Source: Methanosarcina thermophila TM-1 (GTDB lineage: Archaea; Halobacteriota; Methanosarcinia; Methanosarcinales; Methanosarcinaceae). From it: a DNA stretch of 64,000 bases. Made by a program: the position numbers and the translations under genes. A model generated the notes under the pieces. It worked only from the letters and a program-made list of their open reading frames with translations, was not told the DNA's origin and ran no database searches. The stretch is from assembly GCF_000969885.1 (NCBI RefSeq), contig NZ_CP009501.1, forward strand, positions 2,432,908 to 2,496,907, read 5' to 3'. Shown here piece by piece: positions 27,664-37,144 of this stretch; within the stretch, counting starts at the first letter, position 1, and each line of letters starts with the position of its first letter.

Positions 27664-27798
27664 ATTGTGCAGAAGTTTTACTTAATACTATGTTTTCAGG
27701 TCTCCGGGAGGGGCGTACCTGGTTCTTAACCTCAATATTCCCTGAAGCGTTAATAAATATCTTCCCGGATTTAATTCTCAGAAATCTGCGGTCCGAAT

Positions 27799-28156
<358 letters not shown>

Positions 28157-28592
28157 GGTTATATCGTTTTGAACGTGACAGATATAAGCTTTTTGAGGAA
28201 GAATAACTGCTTTTTCACAATAAAAAAGTAATATTTAGGAAGAAAGGGTAATAAATACCATAAAAATTACTTTAAAACTGCAAAAGGTCTTCAGACATTC
28301 TTATTTTCGATAATTATGGAGTTTAGAGCGGCTAAATGAAAATATTTTTCTATCCGACTGATAGGAGTTAAGGGCAGTTGAATCCAATTAACTTGCTTAA
28401 TGTGAGGGAAATAAGTACATCTTCAAGCAAAGATATTAATAATAATTTGACCAAAGTAAATAATTCATTTATTCATATATTAATAAAGAATATATAAAAG
28501 ATAAAATTTAAGAAAATGAATTAATATCTCAGATATTTCGATAAAAAAAGCTATGCTTGCTTACAATACTAAAGCATTTTGAAGGTTTCTTT
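28157..28592. other. Intergenic region upstream of Na+/solute symporter
   Basis: 436 bases with no supportable gene. AT-rich. The only element I can name is a TATA-like box at 28491-28500. Confidence 0.6.
28491..28500 (+). promoter_or_regulatory. TATA-like box for the symporter gene
   Basis: TATATAAAAG lies 93 nt before the ATG at 28593. It is a good match to the archaeal TBP site and predicts a leader of about 65 nt. No experiment supports it here. Confidence 0.4.
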
Positions 28593-30512
28593 ATGGACGG
28601 TTATAATATTTTCCTTATAATGCTTGCGGTCTACATAGCCGGGCTTGTATCGGTCGGCTGGTATTTTAATAAAAAACAGAAATCTATTACTGACTTCTGG
28701 CTTGCAGGAAGGGGAATAGGACCCTTTCCCCTTGGTTTCTCAGCTGCAGCTTCCTGGCTAACAGCAGGCGGGGTTCTTGCAGTCATCGGGTATTTCATGC
28801 TTCAGGGAATGGGATCTATATGGGCTTTTGTAGCTCCGAATATCATTGCCCTGCTCGTAATCGCAGTGCTTGTGAAAAAGATTAAGAACCTGCCAGCAAT
28901 TACACAACCCGAACTTTTAGAACAGCGCTATGGCAGTATAGTCAGATGGCCTATTGCCCTGATTATCACGGTTGTAATGATTCTCTTTGCAGTTGCCGAT
29001 GTTACAGGGCTTTCCCTGGTATTGCAAACATTTTACGGTCTTGATCCCTTTTATGCCGCAGCCATTGTTGCAATTGCAGTTTCGATTTACGTGACGCTTG
29101 GAGGACTATCTGCAGTTGTCTGGACGGATGTTATCCAGTTTGGCTTTCTCTCCCTTTTCGTAATAGCAATGGCTTTTGTTGCAGTAGGGACTGTGGCAGA
29201 TGGAGGGCTTCAGGTGCCTGCAATAAGCAGTTCCGAACTTTTCGGAAGCTTGCCAGGAGACTGGTGGAATCCTCTTTCAATTGGCCTTCCCATGGTACTA
29301 ATTTTCTGCTTTGCTATCATTCCTGGCTGGATTATTGAGCAGGATCCCTGGCAGAAAGTCTGGGCAGCAAGGGATGCAAAATCTGCCAGTCTTGGAATGA
29401 TTATAGGGTCACTTATGATCACTGTAGTTTTCACGGCATGTGCCGTAATTGCAATAGCCCTCAGTTACATTTTTCCTGATATAGCCGGAATGGGTTTCCC
29501 TGCAGGTATGTCCCTTGCAGAACCCGCACTTTTAGCTTTTGTAAATGAACGTTTTGCCTCTGCACCAGCAGTGATAGCCCTCAGTGCAATAGGACTTGCA
29601 GCTGCTTCCATGTCCTGTGCGGATACATTTTCAACCTCAGGAGCCTCCTGTATCTCTAGGGACATCTACCAAAGGTATATAAAACCAGATGCTACAATGA
29701 AAGAAATGATGCTGGTAAACAGAGCCAGTGTACTGTTTATTATACTCGCTGCAACAGCAGGCTCATTCGTAATCCCCAATATTATTGATGCTATTCACAT
29801 TGCAACTTTCATTGCAAGCTCTTCTTACTTCTTCCCGCTTATGGGAGGCCTGTACTGGAAGCGGGCTACCAAGGAAGGAGCCTTTGCAGGCATGGTAGTT
29901 GGGTTCACTGTTCAGGTAGCCCTTGTAGCTCTGGATCTTATAAAGACTCCACCTCTTGCTCCCAGTTATTTGGAAAGCATTCATCCCGTTCTGATGAGCC
30001 ACGGAGTTATCGTGGGAATGTCTCTCAGTGCAATCGCTTTCTTCTTAGTTTCCTTCATGACAAAACCTTCAAGCAGGGTAAATCTCGCACCCTTTTTTGA
30101 AGAAGAAGCAGAAGAACTTGCCCGCTATGAAGCAAAAGGTATCAATGAAAATGATCCTGAGTACAGAGCTTTCCTCAAAAATCTGAATGAAAAAGTTACA
30201 GGAGAACGTGCTCACCTTCAGCTCAATCTCCGGGCTTCAGGAAGCCTTAGCTGGCACGAACTGGTAGATAAACTTAAAGCGAGTTCTCCAGCCTGGGTTA
30301 CGCCTACAGGACTTGACTCCATATACAGGCTAACTCATGGGGATATGCTTGCCTGTGTAGCAGTTTCCAGGGGAAGCGGAGAGCAAGATATCTGGCTCAA
30401 AGCCGAGCCAAGGCTTGAAACCGTGGGAAGGCAGAAAAGAGAGCTTTTCACCGCCTATGAAGAGCTAAAAAAAGTACTTGGTCAGAAGAATATAAGTCTG
30501 GACTTTTATTAA
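28593..30512 (+). CDS. Na+/solute symporter (SSS family) with C-terminal extension
   Basis: 639 residues. About 13 membrane helices span 1-500. The SSS signature is visible: DFWLAGRGIGPFPLGFSAAA in the N-terminal part and the GSLMITVVFTACAVIAIAL helix later. A soluble tail of about 130 residues follows (charged, with LSWHELVDKLKASSPAWV). The nearest named families are proline or pantothenate permeases, but the solute cannot be read. GAAGG at 28581-28585 fits the ATG at 28593 better than the upstream frame start at 28557. The tail may be regulatory. Confidence 0.85.
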   Translation: MDGYNIFLIMLAVYIAGLVSVGWYFNKKQKSITDFWLAGRGIGPFPLGFSAAASWLTAGGVLAVIGYFMLQGMGSIWAFVAPNIIALLVIAVLVKKIKNLPAITQPELLEQRYGSIVRWPIALIITVVMILFAVADVTGLSLVLQTFYGLDPFYAAAIVAIAVSIYVTLGGLSAVVWTDVIQFGFLSLFVIAMAFVAVGTVADGGLQVPAISSSELFGSLPGDWWNPLSIGLPMVLIFCFAIIPGWIIEQDPWQKVWAARDAKSASLGMIIGSLMITVVFTACAVIAIALSYIFPDIAGMGFPAGMSLAEPALLAFVNERFASAPAVIALSAIGLAAASMSCADTFSTSGASCISRDIYQRYIKPDATMKEMMLVNRASVLFIILAATAGSFVIPNIIDAIHIATFIASSSYFFPLMGGLYWKRATKEGAFAGMVVGFTVQVALVALDLIKTPPLAPSYLESIHPVLMSHGVIVGMSLSAIAFFLVSFMTKPSSRVNLAPFFEEEAEELARYEAKGINENDPEYRAFLKNLNEKVTGERAHLQLNLRASGSLSWHELVDKLKASSPAWVTPTGLDSIYRLTHGDMLACVAVSRGSGEQDIWLKAEPRLETVGRQKRELFTAYEELKKVLGQKNISLDFY

Positions 30513-30538
30513 AACAGGGTTCTAATTGAACCTTGTTT
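30512..30538 (+). terminator. Terminator hairpin between convergent symporter and TIM-barrel genes
   Basis: AAACAGGGTTC pairs with GAACCTTGTTT across a TAATT loop, with one G-U pair. It is followed by a run of T residues. It lies at the symporter stop and before the convergent gene's end at 30559. Confidence 0.6.
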
Positions 30539-30558
30539 ATTTTTTGTAATTTTAGCTT

Positions 30559-31368
30559 TTAAAGTTTAAGTGCGTTTTTAAGAGTTTCTTTCCCGAAATA
30601 GAGATCTTCTAGTGAGAATACCTCAAAATTATAGACTCCTTTGTATCCTGAAAGCAGTTTCAGGACTGTAAAGTCTGCACAGCCCTTTCCTGGAGCCATG
30701 TGTTCATCTCCATCGTATCTTTGCGTCCACTCCCCGCTGTTATCGTGCAGGTGAAGATGAATTATGTGTTTCTGCAGGATCCTGACAAATTCCCTGAGTT
30801 TTTCAGAATTACCTCCGCAGGTAAGGTTTGCATGCCCTATGTCAAAGGTAGCCTTCAAGTATCCGGAATTCACAGTTTCTATTGTCCGAGAAAGCTCCTC
30901 TGCCGTACAGCAAAAATTCGAAGGATCTGTACCTTCTTTGTTCTCAAGACCCAGGATAACTCCGTAATCTTCAGCTACTGAGGCAAGCCTGCTCAGGTTT
31001 TCTATCATAGATGAGAACGATTTTTCCCTATCAGTCCCAATTCTGCCCGGATGCAGTACCACAACTGAGGCTCCAGTCCGGTTTGCAAGTTCAATTGATT
31101 CTTCCATAAGGGCAAATTCTCTCTTGCCCATCTGTGCAGTATCTATCTGGAGAGCAGATGGATATTTTGGATCTGCAGCCCAGTAAGGAGCATGAACTGT
31201 AACTGCAAAATTATAGATTGAAATTTCATCCAGTACCCTGTCAAGCTTTTCTTTTTCAAGTGTCAAACCGTGATAGATCCCAAGTTTGGGAATATACAGC
31301 TCTATAGAATCAACATGTTCTTTTAAATCCCCAGGGGCGCCGGCAAAAGATGAAGCTCCTAAAATCAC
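30559..31368 (-). CDS. Xylose isomerase-like TIM barrel protein
   Basis: A 269-residue AP-endonuclease-2/sugar isomerase TIM barrel. Metal-binding-type residues follow the family pattern: HAPY, VVLHPGRIG, GLENKEG, TFDIGHANL and LHLHDNSG, with a terminal FEVFSLEDL. These proteins act as sugar isomerases or epimerases, or, in endonuclease IV, as DNA repair enzymes. Which one is unclear; lack of the endonuclease IV signature favours an isomerase-like role. The start is a GTG at 31368 with no obvious ribosome site. Confidence 0.8.
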   Translation of the reverse strand: MILGASSFAGAPGDLKEHVDSIELYIPKLGIYHGLTLEKEKLDRVLDEISIYNFAVTVHAPYWAADPKYPSALQIDTAQMGKREFALMEESIELANRTGASVVVLHPGRIGTDREKSFSSMIENLSRLASVAEDYGVILGLENKEGTDPSNFCCTAEELSRTIETVNSGYLKATFDIGHANLTCGGNSEKLREFVRILQKHIIHLHLHDNSGEWTQRYDGDEHMAPGKGCADFTVLKLLSGYKGVYNFEVFSLEDLYFGKETLKNALKL

Positions 31369-32144
31369 GCACTAAGCAAGGAAACTAAATATAAATATCC
31401 TTTTCTGATCCTGCGGTATTCAAACCGCGAGAAATAACTAAGAATAATAGTTTTGATTGAAGCCAGAATTAAAAGCCTGTGAAAATTCCCTCTTTAAGCT
31501 TATTCAGATAATTCCATGCTCATAATGTGAGAAAATTAGTCAACATATTTATATATAATAAGATGTTATACGCACAACAATTTGAAATATTTTATAAAAA
31601 TTCATTTAAAAAGTATATATCCCTTTAATAAATATACTGTCCTCCAGCAAACAAACAGTATTAAATATTTTTTTGCTTATGATACTGGCAACATATAATT
31701 TTTGTACAGCAAATAAATGAAGAAGTTTATACAACTTACTATTTATGAAAACTAATAATATAAAAACAATGTCAGATGAATTTATTAATATAAAAATAGC
31801 AAATATTTTTTAATTAATTGATAAAAAAATCTACTAATTACAATCGGAATCTTTATATTATATTGAATGAAGTAAAATTCTTTTATTTATATAAATATAT
31901 GAATTTGTTTGTTTTACAGCACTCAACATGTCTTATAAAATTGATTGTATATTATATAGTCTTATAATAATATTTTAAAAGCCTACATATTTCGAAAGGT
32001 TTATGAATGATCCTCCCTAATCAAAAAATTAACGCGCGTCATAATCATATTTCTTCGTGATGATATGGCAAACGATTTGAAAAAAATGTACAGCGTTTTT
32101 TGAATCCATTTATTACATATAATAATATTAAAGGAGGAAAATGA
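31369..32144. other. Long AT-rich region upstream of the mtr operon
   Basis: 776 bases without a supportable gene. It is very AT-rich, with many short palindromic A/T stretches. Two TATA-like sites stand out (31548-31558, 31950-31958). Whichever is used, the mtr transcript should have a leader of about 170 to 565 nt. Highly expressed Methanosarcina methanogenesis operons often have long leaders. Confidence 0.65.
31548..31558 (+). promoter_or_regulatory. Candidate TATA box for mtr, distal
   Basis: TTTATATATAA is a perfect archaeal TATA consensus. Transcription would start about 25 nt on, giving a leader near 565 nt before mtrE. A second candidate, ATTATATAG at 31951-31959, would give a leader near 170 nt. 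I cannot decide between them. Confidence 0.35.
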
Positions 32145-33059
32145 ATGGAACCACTCGTAAGCATGGGAGTGCTTGCATTAATTGGAGTGGCTGCGACCAT
32201 TGCAGGTGCATCCGAAGACCTGGAATCGGATATAGGATCGCAGAGTAACCCCAACTCTCAGGTGCAGCTAGCTCCCCAGATGGGATATCCACACAGAATT
32301 TTTAATAAAGCCATTTCAGGTGAACCACCATCCAATGCTTTAATGTGTTCGATTGGTGGAGCCGTTGCAACAGTATTAATAGCTGAATTTACGCTATCTC
32401 CACTCTTTGCACTGGTATTAGGTTCTTTAGTTGCAGCATGCATACATGGTACCTTTGCGGTAACTGCTACAATGGGCAGAGCTGCCAGTCAGAGTAGGTT
32501 CAAGCAGCCGATTTATCTGGATTTAATAAGAAGCCATACCCCGGCGATTATGGGATTTGCATTTATAACGACCTTCTGTGTTCTAGTAGTATCGTATCTG
32601 ATGACCGTTGTACTCGGACACCCCTTCCCGCTAACTATGCTGGCTTTTATCTGGGGTATCACAGTAGGTGCAATCGGATCTTCAACAGGTGACATCCACT
32701 ACGGTGCAGAGCGTGAATTCCAGCAGTTTGAATTCGGTTCAGGATTAAACGCTTCAAACTCAGGAAATATTGTAAGATATGCCGAATCAGGGCTCAGGAA
32801 CGGGTATGATAATTCTTGGTTCTGTTCTAAGTTTGGAGGTCCTGTTACCGGAATTGCTTTTGGTATGACCGTATTCCTGGGAAGCTGGATAACCACTATT
32901 TTTGATCCTTCACAGGGGCTTACTGAAGGTTGGCTCTCTGTTGTTGCAGGTGTCATTATTGTCCTTATATTAATTATCTGGAACTGGAAGATTGAAACAA
33001 AAGCCCGCAACGATTTCGGACCTTATAAACAGGAAAACTCCGAGGAGGCTTCAGCATGA
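32145..33059 (+). CDS. mtrE: MtrE, methyltransferase subunit E
   Basis: A 304-residue membrane subunit, first gene of the operon. MtrE is one of three polytopic subunits, with MtrC and MtrD, that form the Na+-moving core of the methyl-H4SPT:CoM methyltransferase. About six to seven hydrophobic helices are visible, with cytoplasmic loops such as GDIHYGAEREFQQFEFGSGL. AAGGAGG at 32131-32137 sets the start at 32145. Another ATG at 32141 is out of frame. It overlaps mtrD by 4 nt. Confidence 0.97.
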   Translation: MEPLVSMGVLALIGVAATIAGASEDLESDIGSQSNPNSQVQLAPQMGYPHRIFNKAISGEPPSNALMCSIGGAVATVLIAEFTLSPLFALVLGSLVAACIHGTFAVTATMGRAASQSRFKQPIYLDLIRSHTPAIMGFAFITTFCVLVVSYLMTVVLGHPFPLTMLAFIWGITVGAIGSSTGDIHYGAEREFQQFEFGSGLNASNSGNIVRYAESGLRNGYDNSWFCSKFGGPVTGIAFGMTVFLGSWITTIFDPSQGLTEGWLSVVAGVIIVLILIIWNWKIETKARNDFGPYKQENSEEASA

Positions 33060-33808
33060 TTGACGCTATCTTAGGAAATATCCTCTGGATGGTTCTCATT
33101 GTTATTGGTGGCGTTTTGGTCTCCTGGGGTGTCCACTTCGTGCCTGTAGGTGGTGCACCTGCAGCTATGGCTCAGGCGACTGGAGTCGGTACCGGTACAG
33201 TGCAGCTGGCAGCAGGTGCAGGTCTTACAGGGCTTGTCAGTGCCGGGTTTATGATGAACGTAACCGACAACCTTGCCCTGATTGCTGCCTCAGGTGCAGT
33301 AGGAGCAATGATCATGATCGCTGTGACCATGATTGTAGGCACCTGGGTCTATGTTTATGGTGTAGGGGTTGTGCCTTCTTCTGCAAAAGTAAAGTATGAC
33401 CCTATAACAAGATATAGACAGGACCTTTATGTGTCTCAGGGTACTGAGGGTCACGGGATTCCTACTGTCAGTTTTGTGAGTGGAGTCATCGGTGCTGCTC
33501 TTGGTGGGCTCGGAGGGTCCCTGGTTTATTATTCACTCATTGAAGTAGGTGTGAATGCTGGGCTGGAACGTGTCGGAGTCACCACTGCAGTCACAGGGAA
33601 CTCACTTGTTGCACTTGCAGCAATATTTGCAATAGGCATTTTCTTAGTGAACGCTGTAATTCCTTCCTATAACATAGGAGGTACAATTGAAGGGTTCCAT
33701 GATCCGAAATTCAAAAAATGGCCAAAAGCGGTTATTTCTTCCCTCGTAGCTTCAATACTGTGTGCTATTGTGGCTGTAATTGCAATCTCACAGCTTGGAG
33801 GTATTTAA
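33056..33808 (+). CDS. mtrD: MtrD, methyltransferase subunit D
   Basis: A 250-residue polytopic membrane subunit. MtrD has glycine-rich helices (AQATGVGTGTVQLAAGAGLTG; VSGVIGAALGGLGGSLVYY) and a conserved cytoplasmic loop KYDPITRYRQDLYVSQGTEG. With MtrE and MtrC it forms the ion-translocating membrane part. It starts within mtrE (ATGA overlap), which suggests coupled translation. It ends one nt before the mtrC ATG. Confidence 0.97.
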   Translation: MIDAILGNILWMVLIVIGGVLVSWGVHFVPVGGAPAAMAQATGVGTGTVQLAAGAGLTGLVSAGFMMNVTDNLALIAASGAVGAMIMIAVTMIVGTWVYVYGVGVVPSSAKVKYDPITRYRQDLYVSQGTEGHGIPTVSFVSGVIGAALGGLGGSLVYYSLIEVGVNAGLERVGVTTAVTGNSLVALAAIFAIGIFLVNAVIPSYNIGGTIEGFHDPKFKKWPKAVISSLVASILCAIVAVIAISQLGGI

Positions 33809-33809
33809 A

Positions 33810-34613
33810 ATGTCTGTAGGCGGAGCAGGAGGAGAAGCTAAAGGCGGATATCCTCCACAAACAATAATGGCTCTGGGTATAGTTGGCGGGCTTGTCGGAA
33901 TTTACCTGGGTAACTTTGCACCTCCGGCGTATTCCTTCTTTGGAGGAATTGGAGCAATCTGTGCAACGGTCTGGGGTGCTGATGCAGTTCGGCGTGTTGC
34001 AAGCTATGGGCTTGGTACAGGTGTTCCATCAATCGGTATGTTAGCCCTTGGTATGGGTGTTGTAGCAGCTCTATTCGGACTTTCCATAGGAGGCATTGCA
34101 GGACCCATAGTTGCTTTCATTGTGGCAGCAATTATAGGTGCCGTTATTGGTGCCCTTGCAAACAAAGTAATCGGCATGGGTATCCCTATTATGGAACAGG
34201 CAATGGTAGAAATTGCAGGTGCTGGTACTCTTGTAATTCTCGGTCTGAGTGTAGTTATTGCCGGGTCGTTCGAGTATGCTGCAGTTATTGAAAGTGTTAT
34301 TGCAAACGGATACATTGCACTGATCTTTATAATAGGTGGTATGGGAATACTTCATCCTTTCAATGCCAGCCTGGGTCCTGATGAGAAACAGGACAGAACA
34401 CTCATGCTTGCTGTTGAAAAAGGGGCAATCGCATTAGTAATTACAGGTCTTGCGTCTTCTCTGCATGAAGGATTGATGTCAGCTGGCGTAAACATACTTA
34501 TAGGAATTATAATCTGGTATGTTGCCTTCAGCAAACACTACGCGCTTATTAAGAGAGATGCACATGCAGTGGTTGGAACCGGTATGCTTCCAAGTGCGGA
34601 GGAATTGCAATGA
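33810..34613 (+). CDS. mtrC: MtrC, methyltransferase subunit C
   Basis: A 267-residue polytopic membrane subunit. GGAGGT at 33797-33802 fits the ATG at 33810, which lies just past the mtrD stop. The frame is open 30 nt further back, but that extension overlaps mtrD and does not fit the family. Glycine-rich helices and the loop [19 protein letters not shown] are typical. It is part of the Na+-translocating core and overlaps mtrB by 4 nt. Confidence 0.97.
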   Translation: MSVGGAGGEAKGGYPPQTIMALGIVGGLVGIYLGNFAPPAYSFFGGIGAICATVWGADAVRRVASYGLGTGVPSIGMLALGMGVVAALFGLSIGGIAGPIVAFIVAAIIGAVIGALANKVIGMGIPIMEQAMVEIAGAGTLVILGLSVVIAGSFEYAAVIESVIANGYIALIFIIGGMGILHPFNASLGPDEKQDRTLMLAVEKGAIALVITGLASSLHEGLMSAGVNILIGIIIWYVAFSKHYALIKRDAHAVVGTGMLPSAEELQ

Positions 34614-34936
34614 GCATTGTTCGTATAGCTCCCGAGATAAATCTGGTCATGGATACGGATTCTGGAGCCGTCACACAAGAACGGAAAGACTCTATTCAGT
34701 ATTCCATGGAGCCCGTCTTTGAGAGAGTGGACAAACTGGATGCAATTGCAGACGATCTGTTAAATTCACTCTCACCCAGCGCACCACTCCTTAATTCCTG
34801 GCCAGGCCGTGAGCATACCTCCTACATGGCAGGAATTTACGCAAACTCCTTCTATGGAGTTGTTATAGGTCTTGCCTTTGGCGGACTGCTGGCACTAATA
34901 ATATACATTACAAGACTGATGGAAGGGGTGGTGTAA
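34610..34936 (+). CDS. mtrB: MtrB, methyltransferase subunit B
   Basis: A 108-residue subunit with an N-terminal soluble part and one C-terminal helix ([18 protein letters not shown]). Conserved stretches include [15 protein letters not shown] and [20 protein letters not shown]. It stabilises the membrane complex. It overlaps mtrC by 4 nt and is followed at once by mtrA. Confidence 0.97.
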   Translation: MSIVRIAPEINLVMDTDSGAVTQERKDSIQYSMEPVFERVDKLDAIADDLLNSLSPSAPLLNSWPGREHTSYMAGIYANSFYGVVIGLAFGGLLALIIYITRLMEGVV

Positions 34937-34937
34937 A

Positions 34938-35663
34938 ATGGTAGAGAAGAGAGAACCAGCCCCAGGATGGCCTATCCTGAAAGGTGAATATGAAGTAGGC
35001 GATCCCAAGAACTGTGTACTGGTAATTACCTGCGGGTCACACCTTCCCGGAAAGCCAATCCTTGACGCAGGGGCAGCCATAACCGGATCGTGTAAGACCG
35101 AAAACCTCGGTATTGAAAAAGTCGTTGCTCATATTATCTCAAACCCTAACATCAGATATCTGCTTGTGACTGGCTCTGAAGTTAAAGGGCACGTTACCGG
35201 ACAGTCGATGTTAGCCCTCCATGCAAACGGTGTAAAAGAAAACAGGATTGATGGAGCACTAGGGGCAATTCCATATGTGGAAAATCTGAATGCAGCCGCA
35301 ATTGCTCGCTTCCAGGAACAGGTTGAAGCTGTCAATCTGATCGATACCGAAGATATGGGTGTTATCACCGCCAAGGTGAGAGAACTCGCCTCAAAAGATC
35401 CCGGTGCCTTTGATGCAGAACCAATGATTGTGGAAATCAGTGAGGAGGGCGAAGGAGAAGAAGAAGAAGGCGGCGTTGTAAGACCAGTTTCCGGTGAAAT
35501 TGCACTTCTTCGTAGCAGGATGAAGGCAATTGAAGAACGGATGATAAATATAGGGAACTTGAACAAGTTCCACGCAGGAGTTCACGCAGGAAAGATTGAA
35601 GGCGTTATGATAGGGTTGACAGTGACCATATCCCTGCTTGGATTATTACTGCTAGGGAGGTAA
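34938..35663 (+). CDS. mtrA: MtrA, corrinoid-binding methyltransferase subunit A
   Basis: 241 residues. MtrA carries the corrinoid (factor III) that receives the methyl group from MtrH and gives it to coenzyme M. The cobalt-ligating His is His85 in EVKGHVTGQS. The soluble corrinoid domain spans about 1-170. A linker with an acidic run (EEGEGEEEE) leads to a C-terminal anchor helix (GVMIGLTVTISLLGLLLLG). Length matches Methanosarcina MtrA. mtrB ends two nt upstream. Confidence 0.97.
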   Translation: MVEKREPAPGWPILKGEYEVGDPKNCVLVITCGSHLPGKPILDAGAAITGSCKTENLGIEKVVAHIISNPNIRYLLVTGSEVKGHVTGQSMLALHANGVKENRIDGALGAIPYVENLNAAAIARFQEQVEAVNLIDTEDMGVITAKVRELASKDPGAFDAEPMIVEISEEGEGEEEEGGVVRPVSGEIALLRSRMKAIEERMINIGNLNKFHAGVHAGKIEGVMIGLTVTISLLGLLLLGR

Positions 35664-35668
35664 CGTAA

Positions 35669-35884
35669 ATGGCAGAAGAATATGAAAAAGGCGTACCAAT
35701 GGTGCTTGCTCCTCAGATGGGCGCAATTGATGCTACTGTTGAGAGCATTCGATATAGAGCACAATTGATTGCGAGAAACCAGAAGCTGGATTCCGGGGTT
35801 ATGTCTACCGGAGTAATCGGCTTTGCAGCAGGTTTCATCTTTTCACTGCTGATGGTCATTGTACTCCCACTACTGGTCTGGTGA
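35669..35884 (+). CDS. mtrF: MtrF, methyltransferase subunit F
   Basis: A 71-residue single-helix subunit. A soluble N-terminus ([20 protein letters not shown]) resembles the C-terminal part of MtrA-linked sequences. A C-terminal helix ([23 protein letters not shown]) follows. It is small and would be missed by length filters, but its place in the operon is diagnostic. Confidence 0.95.
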   Translation: MAEEYEKGVPMVLAPQMGAIDATVESIRYRAQLIARNQKLDSGVMSTGVIGFAAGFIFSLLMVIVLPLLVW

Positions 35885-35897
35885 GAGGTGAGAAAAT

Positions 35898-36116
35898 ATG
35901 GATGGAAAAGCACCAGCAGCGTTTGTAGAGCCAAGCGAGTTTAACGAAGTAATGAAAAGGCTCGATAAGATCGACGAAAAGATCGAGTTTGTCAACAGTG
36001 AAATTGCGCAGAGAATTGGAAAGAAAGTAGGAAGAGATATCGGAATTCTGTACGGCGGAGTTTTGGGCCTGCTGCTCTTCCTGATCTATGTCCAGGTATC
36101 ATCAATGTTCTTATAA
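35898..36116 (+). CDS. mtrG: MtrG, methyltransferase subunit G
   Basis: A 72-residue subunit with a coiled-coil-like segment (EVMKRLDKIDEKIEFVNSEI) and a C-terminal membrane helix (DIGILYGGVLGLLLFLIYVQV). A GAGGTGAG ribosome site precedes the ATG. MtrG helps tie the corrinoid subunits to the membrane core. Confidence 0.95.
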   Translation: MDGKAPAAFVEPSEFNEVMKRLDKIDEKIEFVNSEIAQRIGKKVGRDIGILYGGVLGLLLFLIYVQVSSMFL

Positions 36117-36129
36117 ATGAGGGATCAAA

Positions 36130-37080
36130 ATGTTCAAGTTTGACAAGAAACAGGAAGTTTTTGAAATCGGTGGAGTTAAGTTTGGCGGACAGCCTGGCGA
36201 ATATCCAACCGTATTAGTCAGTACCATGTTCTATGCAAGACACAAGATTGTATCTGACGAGGACAAGGGTATTTTTGACAGAGAAGCCGCAGAAAATCTC
36301 TGGAACACTCAGGTCGCACTGAGCGATGAAACGGGGCTCCCCTATGTAAACCAGATTGTAGGAGAAACCCCTGAAGCAATTAAGCGTTATATCGACTGGT
36401 TCGTTGAGATCGATGACAGGACACCTTTCCTGATTGACTCCTCAGCCGGAAACGTGCGTGCAGCAGCAGCTCAGCACTGTACCGAAATTGGTGTTGCAGA
36501 CAGGGCAATCCACAACTCGATTAACGCAAGTATCGAACAGGAAGAAATCGATGCTCTCACTGACAGCGATGTAACAGCTGCAATCGTTCTGGCTTTCAAC
36601 GCAACTGACCCGACCGTAAAAGGAAAGATAGATATCCTTGAAGTCGGCGGTTCCGGACAAACCAAGGGTATGCTCCAGGTCGCAAAGGAATGTGGAATAA
36701 AGTACCCAATTATCGACGTCGCAGCCATGCCTCTTGGGGCAGGTTCCGGTGCTACTATCCGCTCGATACCCACACTGAAAGCAAGATTCGGGCTGCCAAT
36801 CGGCGGTGGATACCACAACATGGCTTCGGCATGGGACTGGCTCCGCAAATTCAAGAAGACTCAGCCTGATCCAAAGGCAATCTACATGCCTTCAGACATT
36901 GGTACTAACCTTGTAGCCCAGATCGCAGGTTCGGACTATCTGCTCTATGGTCCTATCGAGAACGTCAACCAGATTTTCCCAGCTGTTGCAATGGTCGACA
37001 TCATGCTCGGTGAAACTGCAAAGGAACTTGGCGTCGAGATTGCAGATCTGGCAAACCACCCGGTTACCAAACTGACATAA
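36130..37080 (+). CDS. mtrH: MtrH, methyl-tetrahydrosarcinapterin methyltransferase subunit
   Basis: A 316-residue TIM-barrel methyltransferase that moves the methyl group from methyl-H4SPT to the MtrA corrinoid. It is soluble and shows the family start (MFKFDKKQEVFEIGGVKFGG) and the pterin-binding-like IDSSAGNVRAAAAQHC and VGGSGQTKGMLQVAKE stretches. It is the last gene of the operon, followed by two hairpins. Confidence 0.97.
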   Translation: MFKFDKKQEVFEIGGVKFGGQPGEYPTVLVSTMFYARHKIVSDEDKGIFDREAAENLWNTQVALSDETGLPYVNQIVGETPEAIKRYIDWFVEIDDRTPFLIDSSAGNVRAAAAQHCTEIGVADRAIHNSINASIEQEEIDALTDSDVTAAIVLAFNATDPTVKGKIDILEVGGSGQTKGMLQVAKECGIKYPIIDVAAMPLGAGSGATIRSIPTLKARFGLPIGGGYHNMASAWDWLRKFKKTQPDPKAIYMPSDIGTNLVAQIAGSDYLLYGPIENVNQIFPAVAMVDIMLGETAKELGVEIADLANHPVTKLT

Positions 37081-37101
37081 TCTAATTGAAAAAAACTAAA
37101 A

Positions 37102-37144
37102 GAGTCTCAGGACTCAAAGCAGAGGAAATTTTCCTTTGCTTTTT
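37102..37144 (+). terminator. Two hairpins after mtrH
   Basis: GAGTC-TCAG-GACTC (37102-37115) is a perfect 5-bp hairpin. AAAGCAGAGGAAA pairs with TTTCCTTTGCTTT (to 37144) as a 13-bp stem with one G-U pair. A run of seven T follows. It is a strong intrinsic-type terminator for the mtr operon. Confidence 0.75.

Noticed and set aside
33780-33809. Longer N-terminus for MtrC
   Set aside because: It overlaps mtrD, and GGAGGT at 33797-33802 points to 33810.
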